DNA of 17,104 bases. Source: Acidobacteriota bacterium. Lineage in GTDB: Bacteria > Acidobacteriota > Terriglobia > Terriglobales > Acidobacteriaceae. Below, in pieces: positions 1 through 8,016 of the stretch. Numbering within the stretch: position 1 is the stretch's first letter; each line of letters begins with the position of its first letter. The position numbers and the translations under genes were made by a program. The stretch spans positions 1-17,104 of the forward strand of contig JAKBAG010000038.1 of the NCBI GenBank assembly GCA_021809235.1, written 5' to 3'. The notes under the pieces were generated by a model. That model saw nothing but the letters and a program-made list of their open reading frames with translations, searched no databases and was not told the DNA's origin.

Positions 1-240
1 GGGCGGTGTGTTGGAGCCAAGACACCATCCCTAAGCCTGACGGCTTAGCGGGGCCACCGGCAAAGAACGTGACTCCGAATCAGGAAATGACTACTTCGGA
101 GCTAGATACTACGCATCTATCATGGGAGTCTCGGCAGAAGCCCCCCACACAAGGGGTAGCGCCGAGAATGCGGTGTAACACGCTGATAATCATGAGGATG
201 AATCCATGCAGGGGTAGCCATCAATCAATTTAGTCTTACC
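1..240. other. gene-free stretch with a run of hairpins
   Basis: No convincing protein is seen here. The stretch is rich in stems: CTAAGCC/GGCTTAG (31-37 with 42-48, four-base loop), CTCCGAA/TTCGGAG (73-79 with 95-101), TAGAT/ATCTA (103-107 with 115-119) and CTCGGC/GCCGAG (130-135 with 161-166) enclosing an inner CCCC/GGGG pair. Such density suggests a structured RNA or a recombination substrate rather than spacer. One possibility is the 5' part of a truncated group II intron, because GTGTG at 6-10 fits the GUGYG start of such introns. No domain V and no maturase is visible, so this stays a guess. Confidence 0.4.
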
Positions 241-396
241 TGGCTACAGTCGACAGGGTGGCCGAAATGAGCAACTCGGAAATCATTTTTGAGGACACTG
301 TCCACAGTAGACAGAAGGTGCATCACAGGCGCAATTTGCGTCAGAGCAGATTCTGTCCACTGTGGACAGGGTCTAGGGTTGTGTCTACAGTAGACA
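241..396. repeat. array of four related palindromes, TGTCYAC-W-GTRGACA
   Basis: Four 15-base dyads lie downstream of the recombinase operon. Their cores are at 241-255 (two differences from TGTCTACAGTAGACA), 299-313 (one break in symmetry), 354-368 (perfect, extending to CTGTCCACTGTGGACAG at 353-369) and 382-396 (perfect). Centres are at 248, 306, 361 and 389, so the spacings are 58, 55 and 28, close to multiples of about 28. They sit 92 to 247 bases beyond the stop codon of the 1,048-aa recombinase. Iterated dyads next to recombinase genes are typical of recombinase or accessory-factor binding sites. That function is inferred here. A GGACA-C-TGTCC dyad also overlaps the second copy (293-303). 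Confidence 0.75.
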
Positions 397-487
397 ACTT
401 GTTGGAAGTCGAAGCAGCGCATCTGCGGATTGGACCTGCCACCTGTAGTTTGGTTGTCAGCATCCACGGCAGGATGGAAGGTTGGGG

Positions 488-3400
488 TTAGTTGGGATGG
501 AAAGCGATGAAGCCCATCACCATCAGAAAGCGGAAGCCGAAGGAGCCTGCGCTGTCCGAGGCTGCCCCGGCAGTTGAGTCGGAGAGGCGCACTCCAATGC
601 CCAGCCAAGATTCGGCTGCGCGCGACGAAGAATTGGGCGGTGAGATTCGTTCGATCAGGTTGTGCCGATTCAGTCCGAGGAGTTGCTTCCATGCGGCCAT
701 ATGCCGCGAGCGTTTTCCGGTTGAGAAGGAAAACCAGCGAATGTCCTTTCGTGCGATGCCGAGGCATGTAAGGAACTCAATGTACTGACGGGCTTCGTCA
801 GCAGATTCCGGATGCAGGAAGACGACGATTGAGCGGTTATACCAGACGCGATGAGCAAAACTATCGAGCGCAGCGTGAGCCAACTCAGGCTGCTGTTGGA
901 CGAGATTTTCAAGCTGAGGCGCAAAGCGATCCACGACCTGTTCATCCGCACGAGTCAAAGGGCCACGCGGACATGAAACATCCGATTCACACCATCGATC
1001 AGAAGCTGAAGTTGGAGGCACTTCCATGCGATGACGCAGGCCCGCCCCGGATCGTAGTCCGGCCAGATAGTGCGCGTTGTGCATGAAGCGGTTCGTCTCT
1101 TCTGGGCTGATACCAGCCTGCTGCTGGATTTCCTGAATCGGTCGTATGCCTTTCTGCGCTTCGCGAAGAAACTCGAATGCCGTCCGAATGCGACTTTTCG
1201 GCTGGTCGCCGGGCAGCACGGAAATATCAGACTCATCGTCAAGAGGATGATTTTGATGTCTCTTTTCAAAGAGCTTGGAAGGCACCGCCATGCGTGCGCC
1301 ATCCGCCTTCCAGCGTTGAATGGTCGCGCGCGACATTCCACTGGCGTGAATGATCGAGCTTTCGTTTGACCGCATGATCTCCGAACGTTCCAGGTAGGCC
1401 GCCTGCATCCAGTCGGCAAAATGAACGTAGTGCTCCATGCTGGTCGCGGGATTGCCGTGTCCGAGCATCTGCGCCAGAAGATAGCTGTGTTTCCGCGTTG
1501 CACGCTCGTGCATCTGGAGTTGGCCACGCAGCACAGAGGATTGACGAAGCCATTCTGTCGTCAAGCGGAGATGCGGAAACAGGTCCGGTGGATTACCCAT
1601 ATCCGCAAGCATCAGCCGCAACCAGGTCCAGCTTGCAAAGCTGTGGCGCAGCTGATGAAAGTGCATGGAGTCATCTCCGGTAACGCGCTGCAGAATTGCG
1701 TTGATCTCCTGGAAAATGGATTGCGGAACGACATCATAGTCTCTGGATGTTCCACCAAATAGAAAGCAGTTTGTAGCGGATCCAAGTCCGGAGCACCGTT
1801 GCTCGCGCCAGGTGAGAACCTCCTGGAGCTCAGCCTCGGGCAGGAAAAAGCGAAGCGGGATTCGGCGCCTTGCATTTCGGCTTTTGAGCTTGATGTCGCC
1901 AAAGGGTCGGATCGTGAGGATCATATTCCCTTCAGGATGAATATCCTCAACCAGACGAAACAACGCTTCGAGTCTTCGCAGCCCACAACGGAATCCCAGA
2001 ATGACCAGAATTCTCGCTATACTTCTGCATTCCGGATACCGGCTCTCAGGCCATCCCGTATCGATTGCGCTCAGGATTGCATAGTAATCTTCAAGCGTGA
2101 TCGGGTTGGCATCGACTGGGACCAGACCCTTATGCGCGGTCATATACATCTTGCTTTCGACTGCGTCCTTCTGGTGCCGCGCCATGAGAAAACGGTGAAA
2201 TTCAGCGATCTCGCGAGCAAGCCGACTTCGTTCTTTGGCGACAACTGGCAAGGCGTCGTCGATCTTCGCATTCCCTTCGAGTGCTCCAAGACTTTCAATC
2301 ATCTCGCCGTAGGCCAGTTCGAGCTGTTCGGCGTCGAGCGTCGCAGGATCGACCAAGCCGATCGTCGCCCCAATCGCAAGACCGAAGTGAAATACCTGCC
2401 TCTTTACGGATTTCGGCGCACGCACCTTGCCGGCTGAAGTTCGTACATCCAGCATCCATCCCGTCCATTCGGCCAAGCGGCGAACCAGCGGGTTTGTCTT
2501 CTGGTCTTTGTCCAGGCTTGCCAGATCGTTACGCAGTCCGTTGAAGTCCGTCGAAGGGAGATCTGCGCGAAACTTTATCATCCATTCCGGCTCAAGATCC
2601 TGCGAGGGACCTTGCGAGGAAGCAGAAGCATTCGATGCTCTCGCGAGGGTAGCGCCAGATGGAATGATCTTCATCGGAATTTGGCTGCTTGCCAGCCGCT
2701 GCAACGCAGCACGACTCATGGAGTGGGAAACATATCGGCGCTTTCCATAAGCAACCAACGTCGCTGGAAGCTCAATCATTGCGACCGCCTGCGCAGCCTG
2801 GATGAGTCGGTCCAATCCGCCGATGCGCGCTTTGACTTGATTGTCCGTGACCTCGACGCGTGTGCGAAGCAAATGCCGAATTCGCCTGCTCAGCTCTCGG
2901 TCGGAACAAGATTCTGCCGAAGAATCTGTCTGAAGGATGCTCTCCACATCCTCTGTATGCAATCGCGCGAGGAGTGTTGCCGTGAGTTCATCCGGCTGCC
3001 AACGCCTCAACTCCATGTTGGGAAGTCCGTGCCAGGAAAGCCAGAGATCAACATGGACTCTCCCATCCGAAACGGATACGCGCGAATCTAGGTGTGGGAT
3101 GGCGCGCACCATTGCAAGGATGGAGTGAATGTTGTACAGCCCGCCGTAGAGCACTGCCGAGACGATAACCAATTCGATGCCGGGTCGAGACACTTCGGAT
3201 TCCGCTGTCTTGCTGGATGCAGCCAGCTGCTTCAACCACCCTGCATGCGACTCTTTCCACTCTTCATAGCGCGAGAGAAGGCTTGCGAAGTTTGAGCGAT
3301 ATGGATTCCGTTCTTCCGCAAGGATGACCGGGATCCTTGGATACGGAAGGTTCAACTGTTCTTTCGCGGCATGAAACGCACAGGCCTTTCGAAGCACGCG

Positions 3401-3634
3401 CAGAAAATCACGCGTTTCCTTTTCGTCGATGGAAGACGAGCTGACAAGCACCTCGAGCTTTCTCAGGTCTTTTTGAGTCCAACGACCCTGTTCGCGCCCC
3501 AGCAAAATCTGACCGACGCGTGACTTCTTGTCATTCAGCAGATCTACCAGCTTCGGCAGAATCTTTGTGGACTGCCGCAGCGTCAGGCCAAGAAGAGAAG
3601 AGTTCTCGAAGACACCTTCTTCGATGGATGTCAC
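488..3634 (-). CDS. very large tyrosine recombinase (1,048 aa)
   Basis: Probable DNA strand-exchange enzyme of the phage-integrase (tyrosine recombinase) superfamily. The catalytic domain lies at about residues 500-740, with CGLRR (Arg553), a basic strand with Lys582/Lys584, HQLRH (His660, Arg663), LGH (His726) and the nucleophile Tyr736 in EHYVHF. The full R-K-H-R-H-Y set appears present, so it should be active. The protein is two to three times the usual 300-450 aa: a long N-terminal part precedes the core, and about 310 residues follow it, beginning with an HTH-like stretch near 765-790 (MSRATIQRWKADGARM). The start ATG overlaps the stop of the upstream recombinase-like gene by ATGA, indicating translational coupling. 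It is the last gene of a four-gene operon and is followed by the dyad array. Large partners of this sort occur in multi-recombinase mobile units (Tn554 TnpB, GInt gin genes), but subfamily membership was not tested. Confidence 0.85.
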   Translation of the reverse strand: MTSIEEGVFENSSLLGLTLRQSTKILPKLVDLLNDKKSRVGQILLGREQGRWTQKDLRKLEVLVSSSSIDEKETRDFLRVLRKACAFHAAKEQLNLPYPRIPVILAEERNPYRSNFASLLSRYEEWKESHAGWLKQLAASSKTAESEVSRPGIELVIVSAVLYGGLYNIHSILAMVRAIPHLDSRVSVSDGRVHVDLWLSWHGLPNMELRRWQPDELTATLLARLHTEDVESILQTDSSAESCSDRELSRRIRHLLRTRVEVTDNQVKARIGGLDRLIQAAQAVAMIELPATLVAYGKRRYVSHSMSRAALQRLASSQIPMKIIPSGATLARASNASASSQGPSQDLEPEWMIKFRADLPSTDFNGLRNDLASLDKDQKTNPLVRRLAEWTGWMLDVRTSAGKVRAPKSVKRQVFHFGLAIGATIGLVDPATLDAEQLELAYGEMIESLGALEGNAKIDDALPVVAKERSRLAREIAEFHRFLMARHQKDAVESKMYMTAHKGLVPVDANPITLEDYYAILSAIDTGWPESRYPECRSIARILVILGFRCGLRRLEALFRLVEDIHPEGNMILTIRPFGDIKLKSRNARRRIPLRFFLPEAELQEVLTWREQRCSGLGSATNCFLFGGTSRDYDVVPQSIFQEINAILQRVTGDDSMHFHQLRHSFASWTWLRLMLADMGNPPDLFPHLRLTTEWLRQSSVLRGQLQMHERATRKHSYLLAQMLGHGNPATSMEHYVHFADWMQAAYLERSEIMRSNESSIIHASGMSRATIQRWKADGARMAVPSKLFEKRHQNHPLDDESDISVLPGDQPKSRIRTAFEFLREAQKGIRPIQEIQQQAGISPEETNRFMHNAHYLAGLRSGAGLRHRMEVPPTSASDRWCESDVSCPRGPLTRADEQVVDRFAPQLENLVQQQPELAHAALDSFAHRVWYNRSIVVFLHPESADEARQYIEFLTCLGIARKDIRWFSFSTGKRSRHMAAWKQLLGLNRHNLIERISPPNSSSRAAESWLGIGVRLSDSTAGAASDSAGSFGFRFLMVMGFIAFHPN

Positions 3635-6327
3635 CGTTGCACCTCTCTATCCAATGGGAGAGCAATCGCACCGAATCCCAACTCATCCAGCAACGGAGAG
3701 AGGACGACTTCCAGCTCCTTGCACATGGTTTGGAGTCGGAGGGTGGAGAAGGGCCCCCACGGCTCTTCTCCGCGCCACCAATGCCCCATCAGACTATCGA
3801 CGATTTCGGACGAGACGCCACGCTCGCGCAGTTGGTTGTAAAGGAAGTGCCTTCCCGCATTCGCTGGAAACGGGAGATATTCGTGCAGGAATGGAGCCAT
3901 TGTCTTTGGCTGGACCTTTCTTTGCCGCAAATCCGGGTCGAGAAAGTAGCAGGGCAGCTCACGCGTAGCCGACGGCAATTCACACCTGTCAGAGATTGAC
4001 TCCAGATAGTCTCGATACTGCAGCATCAACTCGCGGATGGTCACAGGCAACCAGACCACTCGCGACTTGTACCCGCTGCCGGAGTCCTTGTCCGTGATCA
4101 CGCAGAACCCATGCTTCCAGTCGATCTGGCTCGAGTGCGGATACGGATTGCTGACTCCGCGGACACCCGTCGCGAAGCCAAACGCGAGAACGCAATAAAA
4201 CGTATAGAGATTGTGGCGCTCGCAAAATTCCGAGTCAGCATTGGAATAAATGTGTGGCGCAAAGCCCTCAAGACCGCGTCGAATCCGAGTGACCGCATCC
4301 TGAACAGCTTGGATGGTTGGGCAGAGCATGCTCCCGACCGCTGTCGCTGAGCGTGCATGATTGGCTTCGCTCGAGGATCGCGAAGAGAATCCACTCTGCC
4401 GCAGCTCAGCATCCATCGCACCGGTGGCACGGGTATAAATCTCCTGCAGGTAGCGAACTTCAGGCGTGGCGTAATGCCTGCGGACGGAGGCAAGATAATG
4501 ATCTGTTCGCGTAATCAGCGCAGCGGACACCATGTCTCCGCCAGTCTGTGCTTGAATCCGCTGGAAAAGTGAACCGCTGATCATGCCTGTGGTAACCCTT
4601 CCCATGGAATCCGATGCCCGGAATAAGTCTTGGAGCTTCTTCCTGTAGTAGGCAACATCGCGTTGAAAGATTCGGAATGGCTCTTCGGTCACGGCAAGTG
4701 AACCATATTGTGCTGCACGACCAGAATCGCGAAGATACCGGATATATCGCAGAACAGGATGCGATCCTCCGATGACATCCGGCAACTCCATGTGCGTTGT
4801 AATTGGACGCGCGATCGTGGTGGGCGGAAGTGTTGAAGATTGATACTCCAAATCCAATGCTCGGACAAGCCACTTTGCTGGCTTTTCATTGCTCTTTCCA
4901 AACGACTGCGGAAGGACGACGGCGAGGTTGATTTTCGGTGTCGGAGTTCCGCCCGCCAAGACATACAGATCGATCGCTTGTGACAACGAAGCACCCAGCC
5001 ACAGCATCACGTGCAACAGAGCATTGGCCTCCAGAATATCCGGGGTCAACTCAGTTGCTGCGCCATCAACATACTTCAGAACGACCGCCATTTCTTCGGG
5101 CGCAATGTGGTTGATCGACCACGGAAGGAGTTGATTGGCCATCTCGACCGCGCCGCCGCGAAGCATCGAGACTCCGTGCTCATCCTCAGCGAAGTAAAGC
5201 CGGTGCGCCGCAGCCGATTCTTGAGGATGATCTCCCGCATCGATAGCCTGACGATGATGCCTCGATGGAGAAGACTTACCTTGAGGCGCGTAAAAGGTCG
5301 CGCCACCAAATCCGCCGGACTCACCCAAAGGAATCTCAATGATCTGAATGTCCTCATCCATTGCGGGCATCAGAATCTCGTCGTCTGCTCCCGCACCATC
5401 CACCACGCTGCTGCCAGTTGAGGACGAACCCGTCCGTTGCCTGATCCTCCTCTGATAACCCTCTGGATTCTTGCCGCGCTCCAGGAAGGTGGCAATCGTA
5501 CGCAGCGCATTCTCTAAACGACTCATCGCTGGGTGTGCAGCAGAAATCACATCGTCTCGCAGATCTTGCTCTGACTCATCTTCTGCGTTGTCGAAGTCAT
5601 CAGCTGGATTTGCGCTTCTCGTGCTGATCTCGGCAGCCATCTTCAGAAGTTGCATCATCAGGCTTTCCGTACTCTGATGAAACTCCAGTTGATCGAGTAC
5701 AGCATTCCACTCCGGTCCGCCTGTGACAAAGTGCCGTACCGATAACGAAGGACGATATAACCCCGCAAAGTAGCCCTGAAAAGGCTCTTGGTCCGCCATC
5801 CAATCTGTCATCGGAAGGCTATGCTTCATGATCCTGGCATGCGCAACCTGCACCTTGCATTGCAACAAGCGAAATGGCTTCTGGAGTTGCACGAGGGGAT
5901 GAGAGGTCCAAAGTGCTCCATACAGTCCGTAGCGTGTGATGTTGGATTGGATGATGGGATTTGGAGGAGTTGCTGACAGAAATCTTCTCCGATTTGCGTT
6001 GTCTTCCTGGTCGTTTTCGGAAAAAATCTTCTTTGCCAGGACATCTCTTTGATCGACAATCCAGCGCAGCAACGGCTCCCATGCGTTGGATGAGATCAAG
6101 CTTTCTCCCAACTGCGTCAAGTCATCCAGGTAAGAAAATATTTCCAGAAAGTGCTTGCAGACTCGCACAAAACCAGGAAGATATGGATGCACGTTCACCA
6201 GCCAGCAAAATTCACGCAATGACTGAACGTTGTAACCTGCATGCAGCGCGGCATCCTCAAGACGCGCGAAATAGCACGTCCTCGGGATGGGTTCCTCTGC
6301 ACTCCTTGGTTCAATGCTTTTCGGCAT
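3631..6327 (-). CDS. large recombinase-like protein with degenerate active site (898 aa)
   Basis: Probable partner of the downstream tyrosine recombinase. The C-terminal 180 residues keep the fold signature: ATGVRG (Arg723), a basic beta hairpin with Lys747/Lys754, NAGRH (Arg826, with Asn823 where the box II His normally stands) and MGHWW (His849). The nucleophile position reads EPWGPFS, so Phe860 appears to replace Tyr. The protein is therefore predicted to bind DNA or assist rather than cleave; an unaligned Tyr elsewhere cannot be excluded. The N-terminal 700 residues are not recognised. The start at 6327 is chosen over the longer frame to 6474 because GAGGAG stands 7 bases upstream, while the longer frame would overlap the preceding gene by 80 bases and lacks such a site. 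The gap to the upstream gene is 67 bases. The stop overlaps the next start by ATGA. Confidence 0.75.
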   Translation of the reverse strand: MPKSIEPRSAEEPIPRTCYFARLEDAALHAGYNVQSLREFCWLVNVHPYLPGFVRVCKHFLEIFSYLDDLTQLGESLISSNAWEPLLRWIVDQRDVLAKKIFSENDQEDNANRRRFLSATPPNPIIQSNITRYGLYGALWTSHPLVQLQKPFRLLQCKVQVAHARIMKHSLPMTDWMADQEPFQGYFAGLYRPSLSVRHFVTGGPEWNAVLDQLEFHQSTESLMMQLLKMAAEISTRSANPADDFDNAEDESEQDLRDDVISAAHPAMSRLENALRTIATFLERGKNPEGYQRRIRQRTGSSSTGSSVVDGAGADDEILMPAMDEDIQIIEIPLGESGGFGGATFYAPQGKSSPSRHHRQAIDAGDHPQESAAAHRLYFAEDEHGVSMLRGGAVEMANQLLPWSINHIAPEEMAVVLKYVDGAATELTPDILEANALLHVMLWLGASLSQAIDLYVLAGGTPTPKINLAVVLPQSFGKSNEKPAKWLVRALDLEYQSSTLPPTTIARPITTHMELPDVIGGSHPVLRYIRYLRDSGRAAQYGSLAVTEEPFRIFQRDVAYYRKKLQDLFRASDSMGRVTTGMISGSLFQRIQAQTGGDMVSAALITRTDHYLASVRRHYATPEVRYLQEIYTRATGAMDAELRQSGFSSRSSSEANHARSATAVGSMLCPTIQAVQDAVTRIRRGLEGFAPHIYSNADSEFCERHNLYTFYCVLAFGFATGVRGVSNPYPHSSQIDWKHGFCVITDKDSGSGYKSRVVWLPVTIRELMLQYRDYLESISDRCELPSATRELPCYFLDPDLRQRKVQPKTMAPFLHEYLPFPANAGRHFLYNQLRERGVSSEIVDSLMGHWWRGEEPWGPFSTLRLQTMCKELEVVLSPLLDELGFGAIALPLDREVQR

Positions 6328-6333
6328 GATCGT

Positions 6334-6339
6334 TCTCCT
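6334..6339 (-). promoter_or_regulatory. ribosome binding site fixing the 6327 start
   Basis: On the minus strand GAGGAGAACGATC precedes the ATG at 6327, a near-ideal Shine-Dalgarno sequence. It favours the 898-aa product over a 947-aa one. Confidence 0.7.
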
Positions 6340-6394
6340 CACATCCTGGTCATTTCTCAATGTCTCCAGCGTCATCCAGTGGTACGACGGATGA

Positions 6395-7006
6395 TCAGGC
6401 TGAACGAAGTCCCTTCTTTCGCGGCGATGCGGTGCGCATCGACGGTTTCCTCTTCGGAGATGTTTTGCGCTCAAACGATGTCGTATCGTCTGTCGTCAGC
6501 GGCGAGAGCTTTTTGGTGGCGACGATATTCGCATCTTCGCGCTGGAACAAGAGCTGATATGACTTCGTCGATCTGCCGCTGATAGCTTGCGGTGGCTGTT
6601 GTCTGATCAGGCGTTTGCTTTCAAGCCGCCGCAACGTGCGCGTAAGTGTACGCTCGCTTACTTTTGCGAGAGCGGAGAGTGCACGGTATCCGATTGCTAT
6701 CGTCGTCGTTGCGCTATCGCCATCCAAGTCGCGCAACTGATTCCGCGACAATTCAAGCAGGGCACTATAGACTTGTCGGTCAGACGGATTTAGGGCAGAC
6801 AAATCTGCTCCTGCTGGCATGACCTTGGAGTCCTTTTTCGATTTTCGCGCTCTGGTTTTGCCTTGCATGGATGCGGATCCATCGCTTCGCGATCGCTGTC
6901 GCATTTGGTTAGTTGCCTCAACGCAAATTGGTTGCCGCAAATTGCTCTCATCAAATAGCTCGAGCTGTCGCGGGTCTGGATGTCTATACTGGCGCGGTGC
7001 GGTCAT
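6395..7006 (-). CDS. basic winged-helix-like DNA-binding protein (203 aa)
   Basis: Unnamed protein, probably binding DNA. Residues about 75-138 form a three-helix HTH followed by a likely wing: an ALSALAKVSERTLTRTL helix-turn-helix core, then RRLESKRLIR, a pattern shared by MarR-like and replication-type winged helices. Residues 35-62 and 165-203 are low-complexity and strongly basic (RARKSKK, RKTSPKRKPS), suggesting flexible tails. It is the second gene of the recombinase operon. GGAGG, its ribosome site, lies inside the last codons of the upstream HTH gene, and only one base separates the two genes. By position it could control the operon or act as an accessory architectural factor; neither is shown. 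A plasmid-type replication initiator is a weaker alternative. Confidence 0.7.
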   Translation of the reverse strand: MTAPRQYRHPDPRQLELFDESNLRQPICVEATNQMRQRSRSDGSASMQGKTRARKSKKDSKVMPAGADLSALNPSDRQVYSALLELSRNQLRDLDGDSATTTIAIGYRALSALAKVSERTLTRTLRRLESKRLIRQQPPQAISGRSTKSYQLLFQREDANIVATKKLSPLTTDDTTSFERKTSPKRKPSMRTASPRKKGLRSA

Positions 7007-7007
7007 G

Positions 7008-7286
7008 CTACCTCCATTTCATGTTGTTTTTGCTTCCGTTGGTGACTGAGTCACGGTGATGTTGGATGAGCCATGCATCGATCTCATCCCGTCTGTACCG
7101 CAGGAGGGACCCGATCCGGTAGTGGGGGATTCGGCCCTCCCGGGACAACGCGTAGATCAGTTGTGTCGAGACGGAGAGATATGCCGCTACCTGCTGGACA
7201 TCGAGCATCTTCTCGCGCCACTGCGGGTCATCCGCACATGGGGCTGCACTCGTGTCGTGCGTCGCGACTTGCCGTCCGCTGTGCAT
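7008..7286 (-). CDS. AlpA/excisionase-type HTH protein (92 aa)
   Basis: Small DNA-binding protein of the MerR-like HTH_17 (excisionase/AlpA) type. Residues 27-77 show the typical order: LDVQQVAAYLSVS (helix-turn), TQLIYALSREGRIP (recognition helix) and YRIGSLLRYRRDEIDAWL (wing plus final helix). Such proteins set the direction of tyrosine-recombinase reactions or activate integrase genes. The start at 7286 is chosen because GAGG lies 8 bases upstream. The frame is open to an ATG at 7340 without a clear ribosome site, which would give 110 aa. It heads the four-gene operon, and its stop lies one base before the next start. Candidate binding targets are the dyads at 241-396 and 7,470-7,632. Confidence 0.8.
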   Translation of the reverse strand: MHSGRQVATHDTSAAPCADDPQWREKMLDVQQVAAYLSVSTQLIYALSREGRIPHYRIGSLLRYRRDEIDAWLIQHHRDSVTNGSKNNMKWR

Positions 7287-7465
7287 AGCTCCCGCCTCGT
7301 ATGCAGGGTATGCCGAAGGTGCCGAAAAGCCATATAGCATAACGCAAAAAAGTCGTTGGCACTACCGCCCTAATTGGCCGGATACAGTCTGTTTTGTATA
7401 GTTAAGTCATTGATTCAATTGGTGATACGATGGCATCTTAAAAGCAGCTTGCCGTTGCTATCGCG

Positions 7466-7632
7466 ATGCTGTCCAAATTGCAGGACAAGATGCCGGAAGA
7501 GGTGCCTCGGGACCAAACCGCACAAAACACCACGCTTTAAACGATTCCTGGCCGGTGGTGCCAAGTGGGCCAGCCGCTCCAGATCTTCAAATGCTGTCCA
7601 AATGCGCAGGTCCGCAAAACGTAATTTGGACA
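7466..7632. repeat. three TGTCCAAAT half-sites, direct and inverted
   Basis: ATGCTGTCCAAAT occurs exactly at 7466-7478 and 7591-7603, 125 bases apart. The second copy forms a perfect 9-bp inverted pair with ATTTGGACA at 7624-7632 (20-base spacer). The first copy also makes a short TGTCC/GGACA dyad with 7483-7487. The shared TGTCCA half resembles the palindrome arms at 241-396 on the other side of the operon, so both flanks may be bound by the same protein. Confidence 0.6.
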
Positions 7633-7828
7633 AGAGTGAGTTGTGTTTTTTTCCGAGGGCGGAATTCTCGACTGGAAGGGTACGAGCCGGGGTCTTCGGT
7701 TGTTGCATTTCGAAACACGATCAAGCGCCGCAAATACCGCTCGCGGTTTCTGCACAATCGTTGAGTTTATCTGAGGAGGATTAGGTAGCAATCCCTCTGG
7801 ACGCAACAGGTAACAGTGAAGGCCCGTG

Positions 7829-7872
7829 TTACTCGTGCCTGAATTCACGAGTAATAGAATTCAGGTTCGAGT
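7829..7872. repeat. two overlapping, mutually exclusive perfect hairpins
   Basis: TTACTCGTG (7829-7837) pairs perfectly with CACGAGTAA (7846-7854). CCTGAATTC (7838-7846) pairs perfectly with GAATTCAGG (7857-7865), and this second pairing extends by CG, ACTCG/CGAGT to 7831-7872 across a 2x2 mismatch. The two stems share bases and cannot form together. No T-run follows on either strand, so a simple terminator is unlikely. A switch-like RNA, a folded single-strand site or an integrase core site are possibilities. Confidence 0.7.
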
Positions 7873-8016
7873 TTTCAGAGCATATTGATTCTTCCCCGAT
7901 TGTCCTGTGCTGAAAGACACGCTGGAAAACCGCGAAACGATCTCAGAACAACCCGCTCTCGGTCTCACGAAATGCGTTGGCAGAACGACGCATATGGCCC
8001 GACCTGAGATCGCGGA

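Larger units (their letters stand above)
7341..8016. other. 676-base gene-free region between operon and integrase
   Basis: Short frames exist on both strands (for example 7374-7784 plus and 7415-7708 minus) but none has a ribosome site or a recognisable product. The region instead contains iterated TGTCCAAAT half-sites and a double hairpin, each listed separately. It lies upstream of the recombinase operon and downstream of the integrase stop, so it should hold the operon promoter. No strong sigma70 match was found for it. Confidence 0.5.

Noticed and set aside
6..233. 75-codon plus-strand frame near the left edge
   Set aside because: The sequence is explained better by its hairpins, and the translation has no regular protein character or ribosome site.
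241..396. Possible CRISPR array
   Set aside because: The units are short dyads of 15-17 bases with uneven spacing and variable sequence, and no cas genes are present.
7374..7784. 136-codon plus-strand frame (and a 97-codon minus-strand frame at 7415-7708)
   Set aside because: No ribosome site, odd Cys/Arg-rich composition, no recognisable domain, and the two frames overlap the repeat elements on opposite strands; neither can be preferred.
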